Assembly: GCF_003149245.1 (NCBI RefSeq)
Contig: NZ_QGDL01000013.1
Coordinates: forward strand, 1-64,000
Direction: 5' to 3'
Length of the DNA: 64,000 nucleotides
Origin: Faecalicatena orotica
GTDB lineage: Bacteria > Bacillota > Clostridia > Lachnospirales > Lachnospiraceae
A program made the translations under genes and the position numbers. Under the pieces are notes generated by a model that was given only the letters and a program-made list of their open reading frames with translations, was not told the DNA's origin and did not search any database. Positions 18,108 to 27,762 of this stretch are shown one piece after another (position 1 is the stretch's first letter; every line of letters begins with the position of its first letter).

Positions 18108-20003
18108 ATGATTCAAGATGGTGAGATTCTGGACGGGATGTACCAGATCATCCGTGAAATAGGCCGTGGAGGGACTGGAATTATCTATCTGGCGTATCAT
18201 CTGCGTCTTCAGAAACGGGTTGTGGTAAAAAAGATCAAGGACCATTTTGCAGGCCAGATCAACGGCCGTGCGGAAGTCGATATCCTGAAGCGCCTGCACC
18301 ATTCTTATCTGCCGCAGGTATATGACTTTCTGGTTGTCGGGACGAGTATTTATACGGTGATGGAATATGTGGAAGGACAGGACCTGCAGCAGTATCTGGA
18401 CCAGGGATACCATTTCCCGGAACAGGTGATCCGTCAGTGGCTGATACAGCTCTGCGAGGTGCTGGAATATCTGCACACGCAGAACCCGCCGATTCTTCAT
18501 AGCGACATCAAACCCTCCAACATTATGATTACGTCACAGGGGAATGTATGTCTCATTGATTTTAACATTTCACTGGATGGGGAAGTCTCAAAGGATATTC
18601 AGGGAGTTAGTCCCTGGTTTGCCGCGCCGGAACAGTACCAGAAGGCGCAGGACATCTTAAATGGAAGAAAGAATACACAGCTTTTGGATGCCCGGATGGA
18701 TATCTACAGCCTCGGCGCGGTTTTTTACACAGTGATGACGGGGCAGCTGCCTTCACCCGACCGGGAACAGTACGGGGATATTCTTTCTATGGAAATCCCC
18801 TACAGTGACGGCCTGAGGGCCGTGGTGGCAAAGGCGTTGAGAAAAAAGAGAACAGCCAGATTCCAGACGGCGAGGCAGATGAAGAAGGCCCTGTCAGATG
18901 TGAGCAGGATGGACCCTTTGTATAAGGGATATACGGCCGCTCAGGCAGGGAGTGTATTTGCATGGATACTGTGTGTGGTGGCCGGGGTGCTGCTGCTCTA
19001 TTATGGAAACTGGCAAAATAGCGTGGAGAAGTGGCAGCAGGCATACAGACAGTTGTATGTGTCAGCAGAAAATCAGGAAGAGACAGACATCATCTCGCAG
19101 GCGACGGAAATTTTGAACAGCCGTACCTATAAAGGGTATCTTGGAAAACATGATGACAAAAAAGCCGGTGTCCTCCGCCTGCTTGGAGAGAGCTACTTCA
19201 GGCAGGAAAATTTTGAGGAGGCGGCATCCTGTTACGGGGAAGCATGGGAGCTGATGCCAAAGGACGGCGGTTTATGCAGGGATTATACTGTTGCGCTGGT
19301 GCGCAGCGGCCAGATTGGAAAAGCCAGACGGATCATGGAGTCAGCAGACGGGCTCAGGAACCTATCCGACGGAGAACGGCTGCTGATACAGGCGGAAATA
19401 TCCCGGATGGCTGAGGATGACGAGCACGCGCTGGAGGAACTGGGAGAGCTGTTCGAGAGAGAATCAGACAGGGAGCTTCTGATTTCCGGATATCTTCTGG
19501 AAGCATCGATCTATGACGGCCGGGAAGAGTATGGGAACGCCGTCGCGTCACTGGAAGCGGCCAGAGAGCTGGATGGCTCAAAAGAAGTACTGCGGCACAT
19601 GGGGCAGTCCGCGGTAAAGGCGGCATCCTCAGAGAGCAGGAAAGTCAATGAAAATGCATGGCTCCAGAAAGCACTGGCATGCTACCAGAGCCTGAACGGG
19701 AACGGCAGCCCGAGTTATGAGGACCGGCTGAATCTGGCACTGGTAGAGCGTGCGATGGGGAAATATAAAGACAGTAATACACACTTAAACGAGATGAACC
19801 AGGTCTACAATGAGGATTATGTGGTCCCGATGTGGATGTGTTATAACTATCTGGATCTGGCGAAGGAACAGGGGGGTTATGAAAATATTCTTGAGGAACT
19901 TAAGTTTCGTTTTCAGGACGGCATGCACCGGTACCGGTCTTTCGGGAAGACAGACCCGGATATGGAAGCGCTGGCTGAGATTATGAAAGAACTGGAGGAA
20001 TAA
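18108..20003 (+). CDS. Second membrane Ser/Thr kinase-like protein with extracellular TPR domain; catalytic motifs altered
   Basis: This 631-residue protein has an N-terminal kinase fold with GRGGTG (19-24) and K41. The catalytic loop reads HSD-IKPSN (131-138) instead of HRD, and the metal site reads DFN (151-153) instead of DFG. The catalytic Asp133, Lys135, Asn138 and metal Asp151 remain, so activity is possible but reduced or atypical. A transmembrane helix follows at about 283-303 (VFAWILCVVAGVLLLYYG), then TPR-like helices outside (EENFEEAASCYGEAWEL…). EssB/YukC of Firmicutes T7SS also combines a kinase-like cytoplasmic domain, one membrane helix and an external helical domain. This protein could fill that role, which is inference from architecture. 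Start 18108 has AAGGAGAGG 7 bases upstream. Confidence 0.82.
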   Translation: MIQDGEILDGMYQIIREIGRGGTGIIYLAYHLRLQKRVVVKKIKDHFAGQINGRAEVDILKRLHHSYLPQVYDFLVVGTSIYTVMEYVEGQDLQQYLDQGYHFPEQVIRQWLIQLCEVLEYLHTQNPPILHSDIKPSNIMITSQGNVCLIDFNISLDGEVSKDIQGVSPWFAAPEQYQKAQDILNGRKNTQLLDARMDIYSLGAVFYTVMTGQLPSPDREQYGDILSMEIPYSDGLRAVVAKALRKKRTARFQTARQMKKALSDVSRMDPLYKGYTAAQAGSVFAWILCVVAGVLLLYYGNWQNSVEKWQQAYRQLYVSAENQEETDIISQATEILNSRTYKGYLGKHDDKKAGVLRLLGESYFRQENFEEAASCYGEAWELMPKDGGLCRDYTVALVRSGQIGKARRIMESADGLRNLSDGERLLIQAEISRMAEDDEHALEELGELFERESDRELLISGYLLEASIYDGREEYGNAVASLEAARELDGSKEVLRHMGQSAVKAASSESRKVNENAWLQKALACYQSLNGNGSPSYEDRLNLALVERAMGKYKDSNTHLNEMNQVYNEDYVVPMWMCYNYLDLAKEQGGYENILEELKFRFQDGMHRYRSFGKTDPDMEALAEIMKELEE

Positions 20004-20007
20004 GGGT

Positions 20008-20142
20008 ATGAGCGGCGAACAGTATATGATCACAGGAGCTGCCATCCTTCTGCTGTCCACGTTAGGACTGGTACTCGCAGAGTGGATGCTGGGCCGGAAA
20101 AAGAAACAGATCAGGGAACAGACCTATCAGATATATGACTAA
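20008..20142 (+). CDS. 44-aa single-pass membrane peptide
   Basis: An ATG four bases after the kinase stop opens a 44-codon frame with a hydrophobic helix (GAAILLLSTLGLVLAEWML) and a basic tail (GRKKKQIRE). AGGAA in the end of the kinase gene serves as ribosome site. It is tightly packed between two operon genes, which supports reality. No family is recognised. Small single-span proteins such as EssA occur in T7SS loci, but EssA is larger. Confidence 0.55.
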   Translation: MSGEQYMITGAAILLLSTLGLVLAEWMLGRKKKQIREQTYQIYD

Positions 20143-20159
20143 GGACGAGGTGAGGAAGA

Positions 20160-21776
20160 ATGAGAGAAGAGAAGCAGTACCATGCAGAAAAGAAGAATCA
20201 TACAAAGATTCTGCTCGCAGTATTAGCGGGATTAGCCATTATCCTGATTGCAGCCGCGGCATTTATCTTTGTCAGCGGGAAAATGAAGGAGAAAAATTAC
20301 AGCGAGGCAGTCTTAAGCGCTGAAAAGTATTTGGCGGCAAATAATTACGAAGACGCAGTGATTCAGTATAAAAAAGCGATTTCCGTGAATCCAAAGGAGG
20401 AAGACGCTTATCTGGCCCTTGCTGACGTTTATGTAGAACAGGAGGAGATCTCCAAGGCAAAGGCGATTTTAAGAAAAGGGCAGAGGGAGACCTCATCCTT
20501 TAAAATCAAAAGAAAACTCGAAGACCTGAACGGGCAGTCACTCGTGGCTGTTATGAACGGGGATCAGGAAAAAGAGGAACTTACGGTGGATTTGAAGACA
20601 GCATCCCAGAACATCGCATGGAATACCTCCTTCCTGCAGAAAATCATTGATTACCGGTTTGAGGATTACAAGGACCAGTTCGGCTTTGTAAAAAGCACGA
20701 AGATGGATGAGGACGGCTATCTGGAGATTGAACACAACGGGCTCGGCGCAGTGTGCTTCTACAGGAATACAGAGACAAACAAAGAGATTGTGGACGTAAG
20801 CAGGAAAGCACCGACAGAAAAAGGGATGCCGGAAAAAATATCGCTGCATTCTCTGGGGACACTCTTTCGAAATTTTGAAGGCGGGGCCAGCTTACAGAGG
20901 TTACAGATGCTTTTTGGGGAGAAGGTTACACCGAAGACCGAAGACGGCAGATATTTCGTAGAGACAAAGACATCAGACTGCATCTTCCGGTTTGAGACGG
21001 ACGCTAACGGAAATATTGTTTCTGCGGATGGGTGGAATGAGATCATCCTGCTGAATGCAAATGCCCAGAGAGATACGACGGGGCATATCTCAGGTGTCGT
21101 AATCGATGCAGTCAGCGGAGACGGTGTTCCACAGGCGGTCCTGACATTCCAGCCAACGAAGAAAGAAAACAAAGAAAAAGCTGTAAAGACAGATGCACAG
21201 GGGGTTTTCTCAGCGGATCTGGAACCGGATATTTACACGATTCTTATCGAGGCGGATAACTATATCGAAGAAGAATACATTTTTGAGATAGAAGAGGGCA
21301 GAAATTACAGCGGCGAACAGTTTAGTATTTCACCGAAGCTGAAAAAAGGAACGGCCAGAATTGTGCTGGAGTGGAATGCCGAACCGCAGGATCTGGATTC
21401 CTACCTCATGGGCAGCACGGATGACGGAAAGGAAGTATCCGTCAATTTCCGCCAGAAAGAGGCTAAGTCAGGCGGGGATGTGATTGCCGCGCTTGATCTG
21501 GACGATACGGACGGCTATGGACCGGAGACAACGACTATCTATAATCTGAACGGTGTCTACCAGTTCCAGGTGGCTGATTTCAGGAGGACGGGTACGATGA
21601 AAGAGAACGGGGCAACGGTGAAGGTATACCTGCCCGGTAAAGAACCGGTGACGATTACCATTGATCCGGGGGCAGACGTGAAGGATATCTGGATTGTATG
21701 CGAGATCGACCACGGAGAACTGAATGTGATCAATAAAGCGCCTCAGTCAGACGAATTTACGAATTCTAATAAGTAA
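20160..21776 (+). CDS. Membrane-anchored TPR protein with CarboxypepD_reg-like and YfaP (DUF2135)-like domains
   Basis: This 538-residue protein has a transmembrane helix at about 19-40 (ILLAVLAGLAIILIAAAAFIF) and TPR repeats at about 47-115 (NYEDAVIQYKKAISVNPKEEDAYLALADVY). A beta-rich middle of unknown type is followed by a CarboxypepD_reg-like module (GHISGVVIDAVSGDGVPQAV) and a C-terminal YfaP/DUF2135-like domain with DLDSYLMG and PETTTI. The large part is predicted outside. GAGGTGAGG precedes the start. It shares the TPR-outside plan with the second kinase two genes upstream, so both may build one envelope complex. Confidence 0.75.
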   Translation: MREEKQYHAEKKNHTKILLAVLAGLAIILIAAAAFIFVSGKMKEKNYSEAVLSAEKYLAANNYEDAVIQYKKAISVNPKEEDAYLALADVYVEQEEISKAKAILRKGQRETSSFKIKRKLEDLNGQSLVAVMNGDQEKEELTVDLKTASQNIAWNTSFLQKIIDYRFEDYKDQFGFVKSTKMDEDGYLEIEHNGLGAVCFYRNTETNKEIVDVSRKAPTEKGMPEKISLHSLGTLFRNFEGGASLQRLQMLFGEKVTPKTEDGRYFVETKTSDCIFRFETDANGNIVSADGWNEIILLNANAQRDTTGHISGVVIDAVSGDGVPQAVLTFQPTKKENKEKAVKTDAQGVFSADLEPDIYTILIEADNYIEEEYIFEIEEGRNYSGEQFSISPKLKKGTARIVLEWNAEPQDLDSYLMGSTDDGKEVSVNFRQKEAKSGGDVIAALDLDDTDGYGPETTTIYNLNGVYQFQVADFRRTGTMKENGATVKVYLPGKEPVTITIDPGADVKDIWIVCEIDHGELNVINKAPQSDEFTNSNK

Positions 21777-21793
21777 GCGAAGGAAAGGCCCGT

Positions 21794-22306
21794 ATGATGT
21801 GGATCATTGTAATAACGGCAGCAGTTTTTGCTGCCGGAGGGGCTGCCATATATGTGATACGAAGCAGCCGGAAGGCAGAAATGCAGAAGTACTATGATGC
21901 AGCCTACAAAATGATAAAAGAGAACTGCCTGAATAATGCCATCCGGAATCAGAGCGTCCCCGCTTACGGCGGGCTGAAGGTCATGGTTTATCTGAAATGG
22001 AAGGACAGGCAGAAACAGGGATTTGTATTTGACCCGGAACACGGCATCCGGATCGGCCGCAGCCCCGGGGAAAATGAGATATGCATCCGGGACGGTGCGG
22101 TTTCCGGGCAGCACTGTGTCATTTTCGTTTCCGGGGGCCGGCTGGCGGTGCAGGACTTAAACTCTGCAAACGGGACATGGATACAGAGGGGATTCTGGAA
22201 ACATGCCGTGGAAACGGCGGAATTCCTCTGCTCCGGAGACAGGCTGGCAGTCGGTACACTGAAGATTCAGGTGACTGTATTTACATTTGACATGGCATAC
22301 ATATAA
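21794..22306 (+). CDS. Membrane-anchored FHA-domain protein
   Basis: This 170-residue protein has an N-terminal transmembrane helix (MWIIVITAAVFAAGGAAIYVI), a short helical linker and an FHA domain at about 80-165. FHA landmarks are IGRSPGENEI, SGQHC and DLNSANGTWI. It binds phosphothreonine peptides at the inner face of the membrane. It lies 15 bases before the EssC-type ATPase gene, which has its own FHA region, so it probably links kinase signalling to the secretion motor. A second protein of the same plan is encoded at 32783..33346. Confidence 0.85.
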   Translation: MMWIIVITAAVFAAGGAAIYVIRSSRKAEMQKYYDAAYKMIKENCLNNAIRNQSVPAYGGLKVMVYLKWKDRQKQGFVFDPEHGIRIGRSPGENEICIRDGAVSGQHCVIFVSGGRLAVQDLNSANGTWIQRGFWKHAVETAEFLCSGDRLAVGTLKIQVTVFTFDMAYI

Positions 22307-22321
22307 GGAGGAAAAGCTAGT

Positions 22322-25300
22322 TTGATATTAATGGTATATAACAAACAAATCTGTAAAGAGTTTCTGCTTCCAAACATACACGACGCGGACCATACCATTT
22401 ATCTGCATCATGATATCTACCGGCTGAAAAAGGATCTGGAAATCCGGCTGGAGAATTCGGACCGAGGTTGGGAGATCGTAAGCACCGCAGATTATTATGT
22501 GAAAATGGCACAGGTCAGGGAAGACCGCCATATCCTGCACCATCAGGATATCATGGAGGTGAAGACCGCAGACGGGGAAAGGTTCCAGATTCTTGCGGCG
22601 GACTATATGCTTACCTTACAGGTGATGGAAAAGTATGACCTCCGTATGATGAAGCAGATTTCTATCGGAAAGACGGCAGGAAACCTGATCCAGTACCAGT
22701 TCATGGAACTGGTCTCGGCATCCCATGCGGTTCTGGACCATACTTCAGACGGCTGGTACCTGACGGATTTAAGCAGCAACGGAGTGTTCTGCCATAACAT
22801 GCGGATTCAGGGGAGGCGGAAATTGGAATTTGGGGACCATATTGATATTTTCGGGCTCCATATTCTCTTTCTGGACCAGATACTGGCGGTTGGGACATAT
22901 TATGGTGTACTGGCGGTGAAAGAGGATATCCTGAAACCGCTGCAGATAGAACTGGCATTGACAAGGGGAATACCGGGTAGTGAAGGGAGGGAAGAGATCT
23001 ATTTTCACCGTTCTCCGCGAAACCTTCCGTCCATTTACCAGGAGGAGACTGAGATTGAGGCGCCGCCCAATCCGAAGCAGACAAAACAAAAGCCGGTATA
23101 TCTGACGATCGGGCCGGCGTTTACGATGGCGATTCCGATGATGCTCGGATGCGGATTTGCCATCTTCGGCTCCCGGCTTTCCGGGCAGGCATCCAGCGCC
23201 TTTATGTACACCGGGCTGATCACGGCCATATCATCGGCCCTGATCGGGGTGGTTTGGGCAGTGCTGAATTTAAATTACAGCAAAAAGGAGAATATGGAGG
23301 AAGAGAACCAGCGTTTCAATGCTTACAGTAATTACCTGATCCAGATCGCAGATACACTCCGGGAAAAATACAGGCACAACAGCGCCGCACTCAGCCAGAT
23401 GTATCCTCCGGCGGTCCAGTGCCTGAGTTATAACCGGAACAGCAGTGAGCTCTGGAACCGGAATTACTCCCACAGTGATTTCCTGTTCCAGAGGCTCGGA
23501 CTGGGAGAACTGCCATTTCAGGTGGATATTCAGATACCAAAAGAGAAGTTTACGCTGATCAACGACTCTTTGCAGGATAAACCAAAGCTGATCCGTGAAG
23601 AATTCCGGACGCTCAAACAGGTCCCGGTCGGGATTTCCCTGATGGATAAGGCGCTCATCGGCCTTGTAGGCGGAGAGGGAAAGGCTGGCGCCGTTGAAAT
23701 GATGCATACACTCGTTGCAGGCATCACCGCGGCACACTGCTATACGGATGTCAAACTGGTCTTCATTTACAGGGAGAGGGACAGGCGCCGGAGAGAGGAC
23801 TGGGAATGCATGAAATGGTTCCCGCATGTCTGGTCGGAGGATAAACAGACACGGTATATGGCCTCCAATGAGTTGGAAACCGCAGATATTTTTTTCGAAC
23901 TGTCTAATGTGATCCGCTCCAGAAGCCAGAATGAGGAACAGCCGGGCATTCGGGGGAAAAGAAGGTTTGTAAAGCCGCATTATGTCCTGTTTATTTCAGA
24001 CCCTTCCATTCTGGAGGGGGAGATTCTGGCAAAGTACATATATGAGGCAAGGGCGGAATATGGGATCACGACGTTTCTGATGGTTGAGAATTTGGAGCAG
24101 CTTCCGAATGCCTGTGAGGAAGTGATTCAGAACGACCAGTACTTTCAGGGGTTTTACAACCTGCTTGATACCGGGCATGAAAAAAAGGCATTTGTGCCGG
24201 ATAAGGTGTCGGCTTGGCAGCTTGCCGCATTCGGGCAGACGCTTGCCAATATCCGCGTGAATGAAATCGAAAGCAACAGCGAAATTCCGAACAGCCTTGA
24301 TTTTTTTAGAATGTACGAAGTCCGCTCTCTGGCTGAATTCCGCGTAACTGAACGGTGGAGGAAAAACAGGAATTACAACAGCATGAAGGCACTGATCGGC
24401 AGAAAAGCCGGGAATGCAGACTGCTATCTGGATGTCCATGAGAAGTTTCACGGCCCCCACGGGCTTGTGGCGGGGACGACAGGGTCAGGTAAAAGTGAGA
24501 CGCTTCAGACGTGGATCTTATCTCTGGCGATCAATTTCAGCCCGGAGGACGTCAGCTTTTTTATTATAGATTACAAGGGCGGGGGAATGGCGAACCTGTT
24601 TTCTGACCTGCCCCATCTGGCTGGGCAGATTTCAAATCTGTCAGGGAATCAGGTGCGGCGCGCCATGATATCGATTAAAAGTGAGAACCAGAGACGGCAG
24701 AGGCTGTTTTCAGAGTACGGCGTGAATAATATTAACCTGTATACCCGGCTCTATAAGAATCAGGAGGCGGAAGTGCCGATACCGCACCTGCTGATTATCA
24801 TCGATGAGTTTGCGGAGCTGAAACGGGAAGAGCCGGAATTCATGAAAGAACTCATCAGCGTGGCGCAGGTTGGGCGAAGCCTCGGCGTGCACCTGATTCT
24901 GGCGACACAGAAGCCGGGCGGCACCGTAGACGACAATATCTGGAGTAATTCCAAATTCCGCCTGTGCTTAAGGGTACAGGACCGGCAGGACAGCAATGAC
25001 ATGCTGCATAAACCGGATGCAGCATTCCTTACACAGGCCGGCCGCGGTTATCTGCAGGTTGGCAGTGACGAAATTTTCGAACTGTTCCAGTCAGGCTACA
25101 GTGGGGCCGTATATGAGGCGGATGCAGGAAGAAAGTCTCAGGCGGCAGAGATGCTGACAAGGACAGGAAAGGCAGAACTGATCGGCGGACCCCACAGAAA
25201 AACGGAGAAAAAGCAGGGGGAAAATATCCGTCAGAAGACACAGTTAGAAGCCGTGATAGAATACCTGAACAAAACCGCTCAGGAAAATGGTTATGAAAGA

Positions 25301-27058
25301 ACAACCAGACTTTGGCTCCCGGTCCTGAAAAGTGAAATCTACCTGTCAGAACTTAAGGGGTATACGGAAAGCAGTTACCATGACCATAGATGGGAACCGA
25401 TGCCGCGCAAATGGGAACTGGAAACTGTTATAGGACTCTGTGATGATCCACAGGGGCAGGCACAGAAGCCGCTTGTCCTCAGTTTTTCACGGGACGGGCA
25501 CCATGCGGTGTGCGGGTCCGCGGTAAGTGGGAAGAGTACCTTCCTGCAGACTCTGGTTTATTCACTGATTAGCAGGTATTCGCCGGATACGCTCTGGATG
25601 TACCTGATTGACTACAGCAGCCATATGCTTGCACCATTTGCCAATGCACCGCATGTGGGAGGCGTACTCTTTGATAATCAGGAGGAAAAGGCCAGCCGTT
25701 TTATCCATATGCTCGTGCAGATGATGGATGAGAGGAAGAAACTCCTTCAGGGAGGGAACTACAGCCAGTATGTACAGGCATACGGGATCAGGCTGCCGGC
25801 CGTGCTGGTCGTGGTGGATAACGTTGGGGCGTTCCGGGAAAAGACGAAAAATAAATATGATGATGCCCTGCTGCGGCTGGCGAGGGAAGGCGTGGGATAC
25901 GGCATGTTCCTCGCGGTTACGGCAGCAGGCTTCGGGATGGCAGAGATACCGGCCAGAATGGGGGATAATATCCGTACGGTACTGTCACTGGAACAGGCAG
26001 ATAAGTTCAAATATATGGAAGTCATGCGGATGACCCACCTTCACATCCTGCCGGAAACGGATATCAGGGGCCGGGGGCTTGCGGCGGTGGACGGTAATGT
26101 GCTGGAGTTCCAGACTGCTCTGAGTGTGAAGGCGGAGGATGATTTCGAACGAGGACAAGTGTTGGAGTCATACTGCGAAGGCATGGCAAAATCGTGGAAA
26201 GGAAGGCGCGCGGATGCGGTCCCGGAGATTCCGGAGAATCCAACGCTGGATACACTGGCAGAACATCCTTCTTACCGGCTGAGTCTGGAGGACAGGGGAC
26301 TTTTGCCATTCGGATACGGTATGGAAGACGCATCTGTCCTGAGCCTGCATCTGATCCACAATTACTGCTGTATTATCTCAGGAAAAGGGCGTACAGGAAA
26401 AACAAACACGCTGAAAGTACTTTTGTACAGCGCATACCAGAAAGGCGGAAGAATCTGCATTGTAGAAAGAGGGACGTCGGAGCTGAAGAAGACAGCCGAA
26501 GAATACCATGCCCAATATATCACGGAGCCTGCACAGTTATTTCAATATCTGTCAAAGCTTCTGCCGGAATTTGCGGCCAGAAATAAAAAGAAACGTGCAA
26601 TGATCGAGTCTGGTATGGACGAAGCGGAAATATTTGCGGAAATGAGCAGGGAGGAACCTATTTTTGTCTTCCTCGCTGATCTTGCAGAATTCTTTAAAAT
26701 GGTCTACAGACCCGGGGAAGGAGTCGGCAATATGTCAGGATTTGTGGAAAACATGATCGAGAAGGGGAGCCTGCACCATATTTATTTTATCGGCTGCCTG
26801 AAACCCGAGGATCATGCTGTATTGTCGGCTTATAAAGCATATCAGGACTATATATCCTACAAAAGGGGGATCCATCTGGGGGGAAACCTGCAGGCACAGA
26901 AGGTATTCAATTTCCAAAACCTGTCCTTTGCACAGCAGTCCAAAAGCACGAAGCGGGGGATCGGGTATGTACCGGATGAAGAGGAGGAAAGCATCGGAAT
27001 TCAGGTTGTAATTCCGCTCGCGAAGAAGCAGCATGATAGTAATGTTAATATCAGATGA
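22322..27058 (+). CDS. essC: EssC-type T7SS motor ATPase (FtsK/SpoIIIE family) with N-terminal FHA domains
   Basis: This 1,578-residue protein has the EssC layout. Two FHA-like domains come first: residues 20-95 are degenerate, and about 105-185 are canonical with SASHAVL and DLSSNGVF. Two transmembrane helices follow (about 262-282 and 292-315), then three ATPase domains. The Walker A motifs are GTTGSGKSE (about 718), GSAVSGKST (about 1064) and GKGRTGKTN (about 1354). Walker B in the first domain is LLIIIDEFAEL; the second reads VLVVVDNVG and the third IFVFLADLAE, so these two are degenerate, as is usual in EssC. It drives export of WXG100 dimers and effectors through the membrane. TTG at 22322 is taken as start because AAGGAGG lies 10 bases upstream. 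Confidence 0.95.
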   Translation: MILMVYNKQICKEFLLPNIHDADHTIYLHHDIYRLKKDLEIRLENSDRGWEIVSTADYYVKMAQVREDRHILHHQDIMEVKTADGERFQILAADYMLTLQVMEKYDLRMMKQISIGKTAGNLIQYQFMELVSASHAVLDHTSDGWYLTDLSSNGVFCHNMRIQGRRKLEFGDHIDIFGLHILFLDQILAVGTYYGVLAVKEDILKPLQIELALTRGIPGSEGREEIYFHRSPRNLPSIYQEETEIEAPPNPKQTKQKPVYLTIGPAFTMAIPMMLGCGFAIFGSRLSGQASSAFMYTGLITAISSALIGVVWAVLNLNYSKKENMEEENQRFNAYSNYLIQIADTLREKYRHNSAALSQMYPPAVQCLSYNRNSSELWNRNYSHSDFLFQRLGLGELPFQVDIQIPKEKFTLINDSLQDKPKLIREEFRTLKQVPVGISLMDKALIGLVGGEGKAGAVEMMHTLVAGITAAHCYTDVKLVFIYRERDRRRREDWECMKWFPHVWSEDKQTRYMASNELETADIFFELSNVIRSRSQNEEQPGIRGKRRFVKPHYVLFISDPSILEGEILAKYIYEARAEYGITTFLMVENLEQLPNACEEVIQNDQYFQGFYNLLDTGHEKKAFVPDKVSAWQLAAFGQTLANIRVNEIESNSEIPNSLDFFRMYEVRSLAEFRVTERWRKNRNYNSMKALIGRKAGNADCYLDVHEKFHGPHGLVAGTTGSGKSETLQTWILSLAINFSPEDVSFFIIDYKGGGMANLFSDLPHLAGQISNLSGNQVRRAMISIKSENQRRQRLFSEYGVNNINLYTRLYKNQEAEVPIPHLLIIIDEFAELKREEPEFMKELISVAQVGRSLGVHLILATQKPGGTVDDNIWSNSKFRLCLRVQDRQDSNDMLHKPDAAFLTQAGRGYLQVGSDEIFELFQSGYSGAVYEADAGRKSQAAEMLTRTGKAELIGGPHRKTEKKQGENIRQKTQLEAVIEYLNKTAQENGYERTTRLWLPVLKSEIYLSELKGYTESSYHDHRWEPMPRKWELETVIGLCDDPQGQAQKPLVLSFSRDGHHAVCGSAVSGKSTFLQTLVYSLISRYSPDTLWMYLIDYSSHMLAPFANAPHVGGVLFDNQEEKASRFIHMLVQMMDERKKLLQGGNYSQYVQAYGIRLPAVLVVVDNVGAFREKTKNKYDDALLRLAREGVGYGMFLAVTAAGFGMAEIPARMGDNIRTVLSLEQADKFKYMEVMRMTHLHILPETDIRGRGLAAVDGNVLEFQTALSVKAEDDFERGQVLESYCEGMAKSWKGRRADAVPEIPENPTLDTLAEHPSYRLSLEDRGLLPFGYGMEDASVLSLHLIHNYCCIISGKGRTGKTNTLKVLLYSAYQKGGRICIVERGTSELKKTAEEYHAQYITEPAQLFQYLSKLLPEFAARNKKKRAMIESGMDEAEIFAEMSREEPIFVFLADLAEFFKMVYRPGEGVGNMSGFVENMIEKGSLHHIYFIGCLKPEDHAVLSAYKAYQDYISYKRGIHLGGNLQAQKVFNFQNLSFAQQSKSTKRGIGYVPDEEEESIGIQVVIPLAKKQHDSNVNIR

Positions 27059-27761
27059 ATCCAGTAAGGAGAGGCAGTACATTGTCAGATATGCAAAGGA
27101 TCTGGCGGCAAGATGGACGGACGAATACTGGGAAATGCTGCAGTGTTCGTCCATTTCGGAGTTGGAGGAGACAGTCAGCCAAAAGACAAGGACAGATATC
27201 GTCTGTGTGGATATTACGATGGAGGGGGCTCTGGAACTGACAAAGGAACTAAGAAGACTGACACCTTCATCGTACATTATACTGATTGCCAGCCCCCGGA
27301 TATCCCCGGCTGTATATATGAGGCCTGCAATCGGGGCGGAATCCTTATTGCTGAAACCATTATCAGAGAGGCAGATTCAGGAGGTTCTCTCGGAAGCCAT
27401 CAGAACATACATTGACAGATTTTTAAGCCCCGACGAAAAGAAAGTCTTTGTCATTGAGCATAAAGGCGGGAGGGTGTTAATCGATTATAACAATATTTAT
27501 TTTTTCGAATCAAGGGAAAAACGGGTGTACCTCAATACAGAGGCAGAGGAATATGGTTTCTACGATACACTTGACGAACTTCAGGAAAAACTGGAGGATG
27601 GTTTTATACGCTGTCACAGAAGTTTCCTGATCAATAAGAGCAAGATTGTCAATGTATTTCTCTCCCAGAACCGGATCATTCTGAAAAATGAGTTTGAAAT
27701 CCCGCTGTCGCGTTCTTATAAGCCGGTGATCAAAGAGTATCTGGAGAAAGGGGGAAAATGA
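27033..27761 (+). CDS. LytTR-family response regulator embedded in the T7SS operon
   Basis: This 242-residue protein has a receiver-like N-terminal domain (about 1-120) with the expected phosphoacceptor strand (IVCVDITMEG) and the conserved lysine in LLLKPLS. A LytTR DNA-binding domain follows at about 135-235 (FFESREKRVYLNT…FIRCHRSFLINKSKI). The N-terminal acidic pair is replaced by LISDESS, so the receiver may be atypical. No sensor histidine kinase lies nearby; control by the Ser/Thr kinases is possible. The start overlaps the end of essC by 26 bases, showing tight coupling. It probably regulates this locus. Confidence 0.85.
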   Translation: MIVMLISDESSKERQYIVRYAKDLAARWTDEYWEMLQCSSISELEETVSQKTRTDIVCVDITMEGALELTKELRRLTPSSYIILIASPRISPAVYMRPAIGAESLLLKPLSERQIQEVLSEAIRTYIDRFLSPDEKKVFVIEHKGGRVLIDYNNIYFFESREKRVYLNTEAEEYGFYDTLDELQEKLEDGFIRCHRSFLINKSKIVNVFLSQNRIILKNEFEIPLSRSYKPVIKEYLEKGGK

Positions 27762-27762
27762 T

